Shown here in pieces: positions 8,608 to 16,390 of a DNA stretch of 64,000 bases. Origin of the DNA: Pseudofrankia inefficax (lineage in GTDB: Bacteria > Actinomycetota > Actinomycetes > Frankiales > Frankiaceae). The stretch is from contig NC_014666.1 of NCBI RefSeq assembly GCF_000166135.1, positions 8,122,001 to 8,186,000 of the forward strand. The letters are read 5' to 3'. Numbering within the stretch: the first letter of the stretch is position 1; each line of letters starts with the position of its first letter. Below the pieces are notes generated by a model that was not told the DNA's origin, searched no databases, and saw only the letters and a program-made list of their open reading frames with translations. The translations under genes and the position numbers were made by a program.

Positions 8608-8952
8608 TCAGCTCTTGGCCGGGGCCTGCAGGCTCCACAGCCGCCCATCGGGGTCACGGACGGTCATCATCCTGGTGCCGAAGTGGGTCTCCTCGAACGG
8701 TGTGACCACCTCGACGGCCGGGTCCGGCTGGAAGGCATCCGCGTCCGGCACCTTCAGCACGACCTGGAGACCCGGCTCGCGATCCTCGGGGATCTCCGCG
8801 ATGAACACGGTCGCGCCGTCACCGTTGCGAAGCTGGCCGGAGTTGTGGTCGGTCTCGAACTCAAGCTCGAAGCCCAGTGCCTGGAAGAACCCCGCCGCCT
8901 TGCCCCAGTTGTGGGTCTCCAGGAACACCGCTTCGATTCCTTCGGTACTCAC
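8608..8952 (-). CDS. VOC (glyoxalase/bleomycin-resistance) family protein
   Basis: A 114-aa single vicinal-oxygen-chelate domain: the N-terminal beta-alpha unit AVFLETHNWGKAAGFFQALGF, and the C-terminal VRDPDGRLWSLQAP. Members use a metal ion in dioxygenase, lyase or resistance reactions, or bind a ligand; the substrate cannot be told here. Start is GTG at 8952, one base after the stop of the upstream RHH gene, with GGAG 7 nt ahead inside that gene. The tight spacing implies translation coupled to the regulator. Confidence 0.85.
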   Translation of the reverse strand: MSTEGIEAVFLETHNWGKAAGFFQALGFELEFETDHNSGQLRNGDGATVFIAEIPEDREPGLQVVLKVPDADAFQPDPAVEVVTPFEETHFGTRMMTVRDPDGRLWSLQAPAKS

Positions 8953-8953
8953 G

Positions 8954-9133
8954 TCAGTTCTCCGTCTCAGCCGAGTGCTCGCGCGGATCGTGGGCGTCGT
9001 CGAGGTAGCCGCGCAGCGCTTCGGCGACCAGCGCGGACAGCGACAGGCCCGACTCGATGGCGCGGTGCTTGACCTGCTTGATCAGCCCGATCGGCAGGTA
9101 CACGTTGAACTGCTTGACGTCCTCATCGCCCAC
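8954..9133 (-). CDS. ribbon-helix-helix (CopG-like) regulator
   Basis: A 59-aa protein read from GTG 9133. The beta strand [16 protein letters not shown] is followed by two helices ([24 protein letters not shown]), the standard RHH fold that binds DNA as a dimer. It is first in an operon with the VOC and methyltransferase genes, so autoregulation of that operon is likely. The start codon is preceded by CGAGCC and then a TAGCAT -10-like hexamer, with no ribosome site, so the message is probably leaderless. A palindrome at 9141-9156 overlaps the -10. It resembles an antitoxin, but no toxin gene is adjacent. Confidence 0.8.
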   Translation of the reverse strand: MGDEDVKQFNVYLPIGLIKQVKHRAIESGLSLSALVAEALRGYLDDAHDPREHSAETEN

Positions 9134-9140
9134 GGCTCGA

Positions 9141-9156
9141 TGCTAGCAAGCTAGCA
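9141..9156 (-). promoter_or_regulatory. operator/-10 overlap for RHH-VOC-methyltransferase operon
   Basis: Inverted repeat TGCTAGC-AA-GCTAGCA, which also reads as two direct GCTAGCA units. On the minus strand its end forms TAGCAT (9145-9140), placed 6 nt before the GTG, as expected of a leaderless promoter. RHH dimers typically bind such paired short repeats. Confidence 0.6.
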
Positions 9157-9258
9157 CGGTGGGCGGAATGCCTCCAGGCAAAGTCCGGCGCCCGCTACTG
9201 GTGGCCACCCGCGGCTGCCAGTCGCGCTCCAACGCGCCGCAGACCGCGCGGGGCCGGA

Positions 9259-9294
9259 CTGCGGCTGCGGCTGCGGCTGCGGCTGCGGCTGCGG
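9259..9294. repeat. hexanucleotide tandem repeat (CTGCGG)6
   Basis: Six perfect CTGCGG units in an intergenic region, directly abutting an inverted-repeat element. Such tracts can change length by slippage. No coding frame can be supported here. Confidence 0.9.
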
Positions 9295-9374
9295 CAAGAT
9301 CGCCGTTTCAGCCCTCTACTGGTTGTCCCTGAGGCACCTCCACGACCACGGGAGGGCGCAAACCGCGATCTTGC
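9294..9374. repeat. 81-bp inverted-repeat element, copy 1
   Basis: Two 23-bp arms (9294-9316 and 9352-9374) match at 20 of 23 positions when one is reversed. Outer core is GCAAGATCGC and inner core GCCCTC, with a 35-bp loop. The same arm pattern occurs at 29061, 29198 and 29553. Confidence 0.7.
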
Positions 9375-9376
9375 TC

Positions 9377-9452
9377 GCGCGGCGCGGCGCGGCGTGGCGC
9401 GGCGCGGGCGCGGCACGGCGCGGCACGGCGCGGGGCGGGGCGGCGCGGGCGG
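9377..9452. repeat. GGCGC-type low-complexity tract
   Basis: An almost pure G/C tract built from degenerate GGCGC and GGCAC units, intergenic. ORFs through it encode only Ala/Arg/Gly and are not credible. Confidence 0.75.
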
Positions 9453-9548
9453 AGGTGACGTCGCGGGCGGCGTTAGGACCGCGCGGTTTGCGGGAGATGC
9501 CGCCGCCGGGGCTTCATGCGGATCGCGCTACGACCGGCCGTAGAACAA

Positions 9549-9581
9549 GAACAGCGCGCGGCCCCCGGCCGCGCGCTGTTC
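9549..9581 (-). terminator. hairpin terminator of second cold-shock gene
   Basis: A perfect 15-bp stem (9549-9563 with 9567-9581) and a 3-nt loop, 20 nt after the stop. The following U tract is poor (TTGTTC on the minus strand), but the stem is very stable. Confidence 0.8.
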
Positions 9582-9600
9582 CGTGTGAGGTCTGGGTGTG

Positions 9601-9804
9601 TCAGACAGGCTGAACCTTGTCAGCCTGCGGGCCCTTCTGGCCCTGCACGATCTCGAACTGCACGCTTTGCCCCTCGTCCAGCGACTTGTAACCGTCTGTC
9701 AAAATCGCCGAGAAGTGGACGAACACGTCCGGACCGCCACCGTCCACGGAGATAAAGCCGAACCCCTTCTCCGCGTTGAACCACTTGACGGTACCCTGAG
9801 CCAC
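9601..9804 (-). CDS. cold-shock protein, CspA family (paralogue)
   Basis: A 67-aa cold-shock domain with intact KGFGFI and VFVHF motifs, starting at GTG 9804 behind AAGGAG. It differs from the 5738-5941 gene at a handful of residues (for example TDG for ADG, QPV for MPV at the C-terminus). Gene, ribosome site and a leader block are shared, so this is a segmental duplicate. Longer starts upstream are rejected because the paralogue and ribosome site fix the GTG. Confidence 0.95.
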   Translation of the reverse strand: MAQGTVKWFNAEKGFGFISVDGGGPDVFVHFSAILTDGYKSLDEGQSVQFEIVQGQKGPQADKVQPV

Positions 9805-9885
9805 GAGCGTTCTCCTTGATGTTTCTCCGGTAGACGTCCATCGTCTCCCGGTCTCGCATCGGCCGCCGATCACCGCACAGCCGGT

Positions 9886-9940
9886 CGTTCCGTTCGACGA
9901 TGCATGACGCTCATACAGCGGAGAACAGGCAACGCCACCA
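9886..9940 (-). promoter_or_regulatory. conserved leader block upstream of csp gene 2
   Basis: Counterpart of 6025-6079, 82 nt before the start codon, with about three differences in 55 bases. Conservation above that of the neighbouring spacer suggests a functional promoter or RNA element. Confidence 0.55.
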
Positions 9941-10696
9941 CCTTACGCGCCATCGGCGCCCCGGGTCCCACCGGTCCGCGCCCTGGTCCGCGAGCGTCGC
10001 GGCGGGAACCGGCAAACGGCCGCGCTCACGGCCGACCGGGCGTCGCTGGACATGCCCAAGCGGTTCAGCCGACATAGACCGCGGCCGGAGCGGTGGCCCG
10101 AGTCCTGGCCCGCGCCGGCCAGGACGTGGCCTACCGGCTCCACCACACACACCCGCCACCGAACGGCGAGTAGGCCAGTTCAATCATTGCCCGACGACCT
10201 CGGCGCTTCGCCACCGACGAGACCCAACGGGCGCACGCCGCCACTCAGGTCACGCTCCGGCGGGGTACCCCGCCGTAGAGCCCCCTCCGACGAGCCAAGA
10301 CGGCGACGGCCAGCACGGACCGGACTCGGAGCGGGGTTCTGGACCGGCGCGGCCCCGGCCTCGGACCAAGCCTGACCCGGCCAGGCGCCGGACCCTTCCG
10401 GTGCCTGTGCCCCGAGGCCACGAGTTCGCCGCGTCGAAGCCGCCCAGCCGAGGCTCGGGCGGCATCGCCGGGCCACTACCGACCGCGCCAACGGCCACCG
10501 GTACGCGGTTCAGCAAACCTTCACGTCGGCCGACGGTCTCCGACTGACGAACCAGCGGGAACAGCCGATCGTTCGGGCCCGGACGACTACCTGACAGCGA
10601 CATGGTTCACGCTCGGTAATCGCGGGTATCTCGGACCCGCAAATTCCAGCCGGTACTTCCTCAACGAAATGGTGCAATGCGCCGGAGGGAGCAAAC
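9941..10696. other. long intergenic region
   Basis: About 750 bp with no gene I can support. Codon-position composition of the drawable ORFs is unconvincing and none has a family motif. It presumably holds the promoter of the small secreted protein gene at 10697. Confidence 0.45.
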
Positions 10697-10912
10697 ATGG
10701 CGTACCGAAGGAGTCGGGCATTTTCCCTGCTGATCGCCGCCACGGCCCTGGGCTCAGTCCTGTCCACGGCTCCCGCCGAGGCTTCAGTCGTCTCAAGCCA
10801 TGTCACCGGTACCGCGTACCACTGTTACTGGCGCACGGTAAGCGGCCACTGGGTCTGGGAGAACGGGCACCGACGGTGGGTTCCGCCCCACTCGGTCCGC
10901 GTCTGCGGGTGA
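10697..10912 (+). CDS. small secreted Trp/His-rich protein
   Basis: A 71-aa protein with an N-terminal signal peptide: basic RRSR, hydrophobic AFSLLIAATALGSVLS, and a TAPAEA-type cleavage site near residue 29. The mature part is about 42 residues, with two Cys that could pair (YHCYW and the C-terminal VCG) and WRTVSGHWVWENGHRRW. The ribosome site GGAGGG lies 8 nt ahead of the ATG, and a very strong terminator follows. Family not recognised; function unknown. It could be a small exported binding or signalling peptide. Confidence 0.7.
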   Translation: MAYRRSRAFSLLIAATALGSVLSTAPAEASVVSSHVTGTAYHCYWRTVSGHWVWENGHRRWVPPHSVRVCG

Positions 10913-10970
10913 CGGCCGTGGCAGGACAGCCTGGCACGAAGCCCGCAGGGGCGCGGTAAGCCAGAAGAGC

Positions 10971-11020
10971 CGCTGGGCCCGGTGTTCCGCCCGGATCAGG
11001 GTGGAACACCGGGCCCAGCG
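10971..11020 (+). terminator. 18-bp-stem terminator after small secreted protein gene
   Basis: A perfect 18-bp stem (10971-10988 with 11003-11020), loop 14. It lies 58 nt after the stop. Because it covers 11001, it also argues against starting the next gene at 11001. Confidence 0.85.
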
Positions 11021-11177
11021 CCGTTCGAACAGTCTTGTCACGCCGATCGCCGACCCGACCTCCGTGGCCGTGCCCATTAGCCTGGGGATGTCGCGCGCTG
11101 CCCGGATTTTTCGCGCTTCCGGCCCCGAGAAGGTCGGCCGTTCCGCCAACGGACGGGCCCCACGGAAGGTGACACCT

Positions 11178-11765
11178 GTGCCACGGGACTCCCCCGAACC
11201 GCGCCTGCCCCGCGGACCCGGCCGCGAGGAGCAGGTGAGCCGGGAGCGGGCCGACGACATCGCGCGACGCCTCGCCGCCGAGGAGAAGGCCAACGGCGAG
11301 ACCACGACCAAGCCCGAGACCACACCCGAGCGCGAGACCACAGCTGGGCGCGAGACCACAGCCAACGGCGCGGCCGCAGCCGAGGGCGAGACCACGGTCG
11401 ACCTGGGCGAGGCCGGGTTCCCCCGGGCCGCTCCCGGACCACTCCAGCCGGCCACGCCCTGGACCGGCCAGCGTGGCGACCCACCCCTCACCCAGGACGC
11501 CCTGTCTCCCCACCCGTTCGGCCACCCCACCGGCGAGCTCCCTCCCCCGTTCCCGGCTCCACCGCCGGCACCCGTCTACGGCGGACCACCACCGCCTGGA
11601 CCCTTCTACGTCGGACCGCCACCACCAGCACCGCCGCCACCAGCACCGCCACCGCCGGCGCCCGTCTACGGCGGGCCGCCGCCACGAACCGGCCATGGCG
11701 CGCGGACCGAGCCGGGGCGTCCGTCGGGCTGGCGCCACCTGCTGGCACGGCTGCTGGGCCGATGA
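11178..11765 (+). CDS. Pro/Tyr-rich protein coupled to radical SAM enzyme (possible RiPP substrate)
   Basis: A 195-aa protein from GTG 11178, chosen because AAGGTGA lies 6 nt upstream and the longer frame would start inside the preceding terminator. Three parts are visible. The first is a charged helical N-terminus (REEQVSRERADDIARRLAAEE). The second is a Thr/Glu section with repeated ETT units. The third is a proline-rich tail in which PAPVYGGPPP occurs twice around GPFYVGPPPP, followed by a basic end (GWRHLLARLLGR). Its stop overlaps the start of the radical SAM gene (ATGA), so the two are translationally coupled. Not a known family. It may be the substrate or a partner of the enzyme; equally it may be an anchoring protein. 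No GDL, FxS or other named precursor motif is seen. Confidence 0.6.
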   Translation: MPRDSPEPRLPRGPGREEQVSRERADDIARRLAAEEKANGETTTKPETTPERETTAGRETTANGAAAAEGETTVDLGEAGFPRAAPGPLQPATPWTGQRGDPPLTQDALSPHPFGHPTGELPPPFPAPPPAPVYGGPPPPGPFYVGPPPPAPPPPAPPPPAPVYGGPPPRTGHGARTEPGRPSGWRHLLARLLGR

Positions 11766-12985
11766 CCACCCCCCGGCGGACGTACGCGGTCTGGGAGCTG
11801 ACGCTCGCCTGCAACCTGGCCTGCGGGCACTGCGGCTCCCGCGCGGGCAGTCCCCGGGACGCCGAGCTCACCACCGCGCAGGCCCTGGACGTCGTCGCCC
11901 AGCTCGACCGGGCAGGTATCGACGAGGTGACGCTCATCGGCGGCGAGGCCTTCCTGCGCCGGGACTGGCTGACGATCGCGGCCGCGATCACCGACCGGGG
12001 CATGACCTGCACGGTGACGACCGGCGGCTACAAGCTGAGCGCGGCGATGGCCCGGGGGCTGCGGGCAGCCGGGGTCAGACAGTGCTCCGTCTCGGTGGAC
12101 GGGATGACCCGCACCCACGATCGGCTGCGCGGCCGCGACGGCTCCTGGCGGTCCTGTTTCGTCACGATGGAGCGCCTGCGCGCCGCGGGCGTCACCGCCA
12201 CCTGCAACACCCAGATCAATCGGCTGACCGCGCCGGAGCTGCCCGAGCTCTACCTCGCGCTGCGCGCCGCCGGCATCGCCGCCTGGCAGTGGCAGCTGAC
12301 CGTCCCGATGGGAAACGCCGCCGACCAGCCGGAGATCCTGCTCCAGCCGGTGGAACTGCTGGACGTGTTCCCGATGCTCGCCCGGGTCGCCCGGCAGGCG
12401 GCGGCCGACGGCATCGGCATTCACGCCGGGAACAACGTCGGGTACTACGGCCCGTACGAGCGGCTGCTGCGCTCGCCGGAAGGCACGGCATTCTGGACCG
12501 GCTGCCAGGCCGGCCTGTCCACCCTCGGTATCGAGGCGGACGGCACCATCAAGGGCTGCCCGTCGCTGCCGACCCGGGACTACGCGGCCGGCGACATCCG
12601 CGAGCGCCGCCTGGCCGACCTACTGCGCGACGCGCCCGAGCTCGCCATCAACACGCGGGCGGGCACGCCGGCGGCCAGCGACGGCACCTGGGGATTCTGC
12701 CGGACCTGCGAGTACGCCGACGTCTGCCGCGGCGGCTGCACCTGGACGGCGCACACGTTCTTCGGCCGCGCCGGCAACAACCCGTACTGCCATCACCGGG
12801 CGCTCACCCGCCAGCGGGCGGGGGTCCGGGAGCGGCTGGTCCAGACGGCGCCCGCCCCCGGGCGCCCGTTCGACCATGGCCTGTTCGACCTCGTCGAGGA
12901 GGACCTGACGGCGCCCTGGCCGGCCGGGGACCGCGCCCGCCTCACCGCCGCCGACATCCGGTGGCCACCGTCCTGGGGTAGCTGA
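11762..12985 (+). CDS. radical SAM/SPASM peptide-modifying enzyme
   Basis: A 407-aa enzyme. The 4Fe-4S motif CNLACGHCG (CxxxCxxC) starts at about residue 18 (ELTLACNLACGHCGSRAG). GGEAF and the SVSVDG segment follow. The SPASM region has GTIKGCPSLP, CRTCEYADVCRGGC and NNPYCHH, giving ligands for two auxiliary clusters. The family is the peptide-associated SPASM maturases, which oxidise or crosslink ribosomal peptides; the precise subfamily is uncertain. It overlaps the Pro/Tyr-rich ORF by 4 nt and is followed 174 nt later by egtA and egtD on the same strand. It is unlike the FxsB at 755-2092 and probably serves a separate pathway. Confidence 0.85.
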   Translation: MTTPRRTYAVWELTLACNLACGHCGSRAGSPRDAELTTAQALDVVAQLDRAGIDEVTLIGGEAFLRRDWLTIAAAITDRGMTCTVTTGGYKLSAAMARGLRAAGVRQCSVSVDGMTRTHDRLRGRDGSWRSCFVTMERLRAAGVTATCNTQINRLTAPELPELYLALRAAGIAAWQWQLTVPMGNAADQPEILLQPVELLDVFPMLARVARQAAADGIGIHAGNNVGYYGPYERLLRSPEGTAFWTGCQAGLSTLGIEADGTIKGCPSLPTRDYAAGDIRERRLADLLRDAPELAINTRAGTPAASDGTWGFCRTCEYADVCRGGCTWTAHTFFGRAGNNPYCHHRALTRQRAGVRERLVQTAPAPGRPFDHGLFDLVEEDLTAPWPAGDRARLTAADIRWPPSWGS

Positions 12986-13159
12986 CCCGGCGCATGCGAC
13001 CACGCGCGGCCGTATTCGGCCGCCGACTGCCGGAATGTCCGTCCATGACCAGCCGTTAGGTGTCTGGGCAGAGAACCTGCCAGCAGACCCGACCACCACG
13101 ACCCGCGCCGACCCGCGGCCAGCCGACCACGGCTGACCGGTCCGGACCTGGAGGGGTTC

Positions 13160-14488
13160 ATGGCACGACGGCACACGCCGGAGGCGTCGACGCGCCCGGC
13201 GGACGACCTCGGCGAGGTGGTGGAGCGGCCCGCCGACGTCCACGACTTCGCCGAGCGGACGATGCTCGCCGACACGGCCGTCGGCCAGGTCGGGATCGAG
13301 ACCGAATGGTTCGTGGTCGACCGGCATTCCCCCGACAGCCCGGTCGCGCCGGAACGGACCCGGGCGGCGCTCGCCGGCTGCGGGCCGGACCTTCCCGGCG
13401 GGAGCCGGATCACCTTCGAGCCGGGCGGCCAGTTCGAGCTGTCCGGCCCGCCGCTGGCGCTTCCCGCCGCCCTGCGGGCGATGTCCGCGGACCTCACCGC
13501 CGTGCGCCTGCGCCTGGCCGACGACGGTCTGCTGCTGGCCGGCCTCGGCGCGGACCCACTGCGCGCGCCCCGGCGGCTGCTCACCCACAGCCGTTACGCG
13601 GCGATGGAGGAGTTCTTCCAGACGGGTGGGTTTCCCGCCGGCCCGCTGATGATGTGCTCGACCGCTGCCCTCCAGGTCAACCTGGAGGCGGGACCGAGGT
13701 CCGGCTGGGAGGACCGATGGCGGCTCGCCCACACGCTCGGGCCGGTACTGGTGGCGATGTTCGCCTCGTCGCCGGTCCTCGCCGGCCGGCCGACGGGCCA
13801 GGTCTCAACCCGCCAGGGCATCTGGTCGGACATCGACGCCACCCGGACCACCCCGGTCGCCGACGCCGGCACCCAGTTCACGACGGGCGGCCCGGCCGCG
13901 GAGTGGGCCCGTTACCTGCTCGACGCCCGGCTGATGCTGGTTCGCGACGGCGACGACCGCTACCTCCCCGTCCGCGACGGCTCGACCTTCGCCGACTGGG
14001 TCGCGGGGGCCGGCCCGGTGCCACGTCGCCCGACCGTCGCCGACCTCGCCTACCACGCGAGCACGGTCTTCCCGCCCGTGCGGCCCCGCGGCTGGCTGGA
14101 GCTGCGCTACCTCGACGCCCAGTCGCCGGCGCTGTGGCCGGTCGCGGTCACGGTGGCCGCCGCGCTGCTTGACGACCCGCGGGCGGCCGACACCGCCCGC
14201 GACGCGTGCGCGGGCGTGGCCGGCCGCTGGGCCGAGGCGGCGGCGCTCGGCCTCGCCCAGCCCGACCTGCGCACAGCGGCGCTGCGATGTGTGATGGCCG
14301 TGGTCGAGGCGGCCGGACGCCTGGGCCTGTCCCCGGCCCTGACCGCGGCGGTCGCCGACTTCGCCGACACGTTCGTGCGGCGAGGGCAGAGCCCCGCCGA
14401 CGCCGCGCTCGCCTCCTGGCGGGCCGGCGGCGCCTCCGCCGTCCTGCTGGACGCGACGACATGGGTGGAACTACCGCAACCGATCTAG
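13160..14488 (+). CDS. egtA: ergothioneine-type glutamate--cysteine ligase
   Basis: A 442-aa GCS2-family carboxylate-amine ligase. Near the start it has GQVGIETEWFVVD (the metal-binding Glu motif), and later FEPGGQFELSGPP and MMCSTAALQVNLE, as in actinobacterial EgtA. It makes gamma-glutamylcysteine, the sulfur donor used by EgtB. GGAGGGG lies 4 nt before the ATG. It is followed after 29 nt by egtD. In mycobacteria the order is egtA-B-C-D-E; here egtB and egtC are absent between the two, so the sulfur-transfer step must be encoded elsewhere or be missing. Confidence 0.85.
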   Translation: MARRHTPEASTRPADDLGEVVERPADVHDFAERTMLADTAVGQVGIETEWFVVDRHSPDSPVAPERTRAALAGCGPDLPGGSRITFEPGGQFELSGPPLALPAALRAMSADLTAVRLRLADDGLLLAGLGADPLRAPRRLLTHSRYAAMEEFFQTGGFPAGPLMMCSTAALQVNLEAGPRSGWEDRWRLAHTLGPVLVAMFASSPVLAGRPTGQVSTRQGIWSDIDATRTTPVADAGTQFTTGGPAAEWARYLLDARLMLVRDGDDRYLPVRDGSTFADWVAGAGPVPRRPTVADLAYHASTVFPPVRPRGWLELRYLDAQSPALWPVAVTVAAALLDDPRAADTARDACAGVAGRWAEAAALGLAQPDLRTAALRCVMAVVEAAGRLGLSPALTAAVADFADTFVRRGQSPADAALASWRAGGASAVLLDATTWVELPQPI

Positions 14489-14517
14489 CCGGCCAGCCCA
14501 GGAAGAGGAGATCACCG

Positions 14518-15513
14518 ATGATTCCCACGAAGCTGAGCGACACCGGCAACCGGCGCATCGCCGTGCACCTGACCGCCGCCGACCGGGCCACGCAGCTCGC
14601 CGCCGACGTGCGGCAGGGTCTCACCGCGTCGCCCAAGGAGCTGCCGCCCAAATGGTTCTATGACGAGACCGGCGGCCAGTTGTTCGACGAGATCACCCGC
14701 CTGCCGGAGTACTACCCGACGCGGCGCGAACGGGCGATCCTCACCGAGCACGCCGCCGAGATCGCCGCGTTCTCCCGGGCGGACACCCTCGTCGAGCTCG
14801 GCTCGGGCACGTCGGAGAAGACCCAGCTGCTGCTGAACGCACTGAGCGACACCGGGACGCTGCAGCGGTTCGTCCCCTTCGATGTCGACGAGGCCGTCCT
14901 GCGCCACGTCGCGGATTCCCTGGCCACGACGCGGCCGGCGCTGCGGGTCAACGCGCTGGTCGGGGACTTCGACCACCATCTGGGCCATCTGCCGCGAGCC
15001 GAGGCCCGCCTGGTCGCCTTCCTGGGCAGCACTATCGGCAACATGCGCCCGGACGAGCGGCTGGGCTTCCTTGCCCGGCTGCGGGCCACGGCCTCGGACG
15101 GCGACGTGCTGCTGCTCGGCACCGACCTGGTGAAGGACCCGGGACGGCTGGTCGCGGCCTACGACGACGCGGCGGGCGTGACGGCGGCCTTCAACGGCAA
15201 CGTCCTCACGGTGGTCAACCGTGAGCTCGACGGCGACCTCGACCCGGACGGCTTCGCGCACCTCGCCGTGTGGGACCCGGACGCCGAGTGGATCGAGATG
15301 CGGCTGCGCTCCCGCCGGGCCCAGACGGCCCGGATCGCCGCGCTGGACCTCACCGTCCCGTTCGAGGCGGACGAGCAGCTGCGGACCGAGATCAGCGCGA
15401 AGTTCCGCCGGGACGGCATCGAGAAGGAGCTCGCCAACGCCGGGTGGGGAATGACCCACTGGTGGACGGACCCCGACGGTGACTTCGCTGTCAGCCTCTC
15501 GGTCCCGGCCTGA
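14518..15513 (+). CDS. egtD: L-histidine N-alpha-methyltransferase
   Basis: A 331-aa methyltransferase that trimethylates histidine to hercynine with SAM. Signature segments are PPKWFYDETGGQLFDEI, LPEYYPTRRE, VELGSGTSEKT (SAM loop), FLGSTIGNM and YDDAAGVTAAFN. TEISAKF, near the C-terminus, carries the Glu and Ser that hold the substrate imidazole in the mycobacterial enzyme. ATG 14518 is chosen because GGAAGAGGAG lies about 7 nt upstream. It probably shares a transcript with egtA. The residues for histidine specificity look conserved, so I see no sign that it has changed substrate. Confidence 0.93.
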   Translation: MIPTKLSDTGNRRIAVHLTAADRATQLAADVRQGLTASPKELPPKWFYDETGGQLFDEITRLPEYYPTRRERAILTEHAAEIAAFSRADTLVELGSGTSEKTQLLLNALSDTGTLQRFVPFDVDEAVLRHVADSLATTRPALRVNALVGDFDHHLGHLPRAEARLVAFLGSTIGNMRPDERLGFLARLRATASDGDVLLLGTDLVKDPGRLVAAYDDAAGVTAAFNGNVLTVVNRELDGDLDPDGFAHLAVWDPDAEWIEMRLRSRRAQTARIAALDLTVPFEADEQLRTEISAKFRRDGIEKELANAGWGMTHWWTDPDGDFAVSLSVPA

Positions 15514-15592
15514 ACCAGGTGCTGGCAGGAGGAACAACCGACGATCCGTTCGTCACGACCCGGACCGGCTGCACGGAGGCGCCGAGGCGGAG

Positions 15593-16390
15593 TCAGAGCT
15601 TGCGGCCGACCCCGCAGTGGGAGGGCAGGATCTCGGGGTCGGGGGCGTCCGGGCGCCACAACGAGTTCGGCACGAGACCGGGCTCGACGAGCTCGGTGCC
15701 GTCGAAGAAGCTCGCGATCTCCTCCAGATAGCGGACGGTGTATTCGTAGCCGCCTTCGGCGATGGCGTCGGCGGCCTTGTCCGCGTCCCCGTGCACGCTG
15801 TCGTTGATGGCGACGTAGCTCCCCGGCACCATGCGGGCGAGAATCTGCTGCACGATGCCGCGCGCCTCGGCCGTGTCCTTGACCGCCGCCCCGAGGACGC
15901 CGAACATGATCAGGCCGATCGGCTGGTCGAAGTCGAGGGTGCCGGCGGCCTGGTCAAGAATCGTCGCCGGCTCGCGCACGTCCGCCTCGATGTAGGACGT
16001 GGCGCCCTGCGGCGTGCTGGACAGCAGGGCCCTGGCATGCAGCAGGACCATCGGGTCGTTGTCGACGTAGACGATCCGGCACTCCGGGGCGATCCGCTGG
16101 GCCACCTCGTGCGTGTTGTTCTCCGTGGGCAGCCCGGTCCCGATGTCGAGAAACTGGCGGACGCCCGCCTCCTCGACGAGATACCGCACGACGCGGGCGA
16201 GCGCCTTACGGGACTCCCGCGCGATCGCCACGATGCCCGGATAGGCGGTGATGGCCGCCTCGGCGACCTCCCGGTCCGCTGGGAAGTTGTCCTTGCCGCC
16301 CACCCAGTAGTTCCAGATCCGTGCACCGTGCGGGATGTCCGGGTTGTAGCGGGGGTCCACTTCGGCCACGACCTCGCCGTCGGTGCTCAT
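15593..16390 (-). CDS. DUF574-type SAM-dependent methyltransferase
   Basis: A 265-aa protein of the actinobacterial S-adenosyl methyltransferase family (Methyltransf_19/DUF574). Hallmarks are the N-terminal ARIWNYWVGGKDNFPADRE, the SAM loop QFLDIGTGLPTENN and VYVDNDPMVLLHARAL. ATG 16390 is preceded by AGGAGT at 5 nt. The substrate is unknown; genomes of this group carry many copies, commonly near XRE/DUF5753 regulators, as here. It is divergent from the XRE gene at 16778, across 387 bp. Confidence 0.88.
   Translation of the reverse strand: MSTDGEVVAEVDPRYNPDIPHGARIWNYWVGGKDNFPADREVAEAAITAYPGIVAIARESRKALARVVRYLVEEAGVRQFLDIGTGLPTENNTHEVAQRIAPECRIVYVDNDPMVLLHARALLSSTPQGATSYIEADVREPATILDQAAGTLDFDQPIGLIMFGVLGAAVKDTAEARGIVQQILARMVPGSYVAINDSVHGDADKAADAIAEGGYEYTVRYLEEIASFFDGTELVEPGLVPNSLWRPDAPDPEILPSHCGVGRKL

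Noticed and set aside
8954..9133. Toxin-antitoxin pair
   Set aside because: The RHH protein resembles an antitoxin, but the following gene is a VOC protein, not a toxin.
9900..10547. A 215-aa ORF in the gap upstream of the small secreted protein
   Set aside because: Low-complexity Arg/Pro/Ala composition, begins inside the csp leader block, no ribosome site.
11001..11177. Longer start for the Pro/Tyr-rich protein
   Set aside because: Base 11001 lies inside the terminator stem of the preceding gene; GTG 11178 has a good ribosome site.
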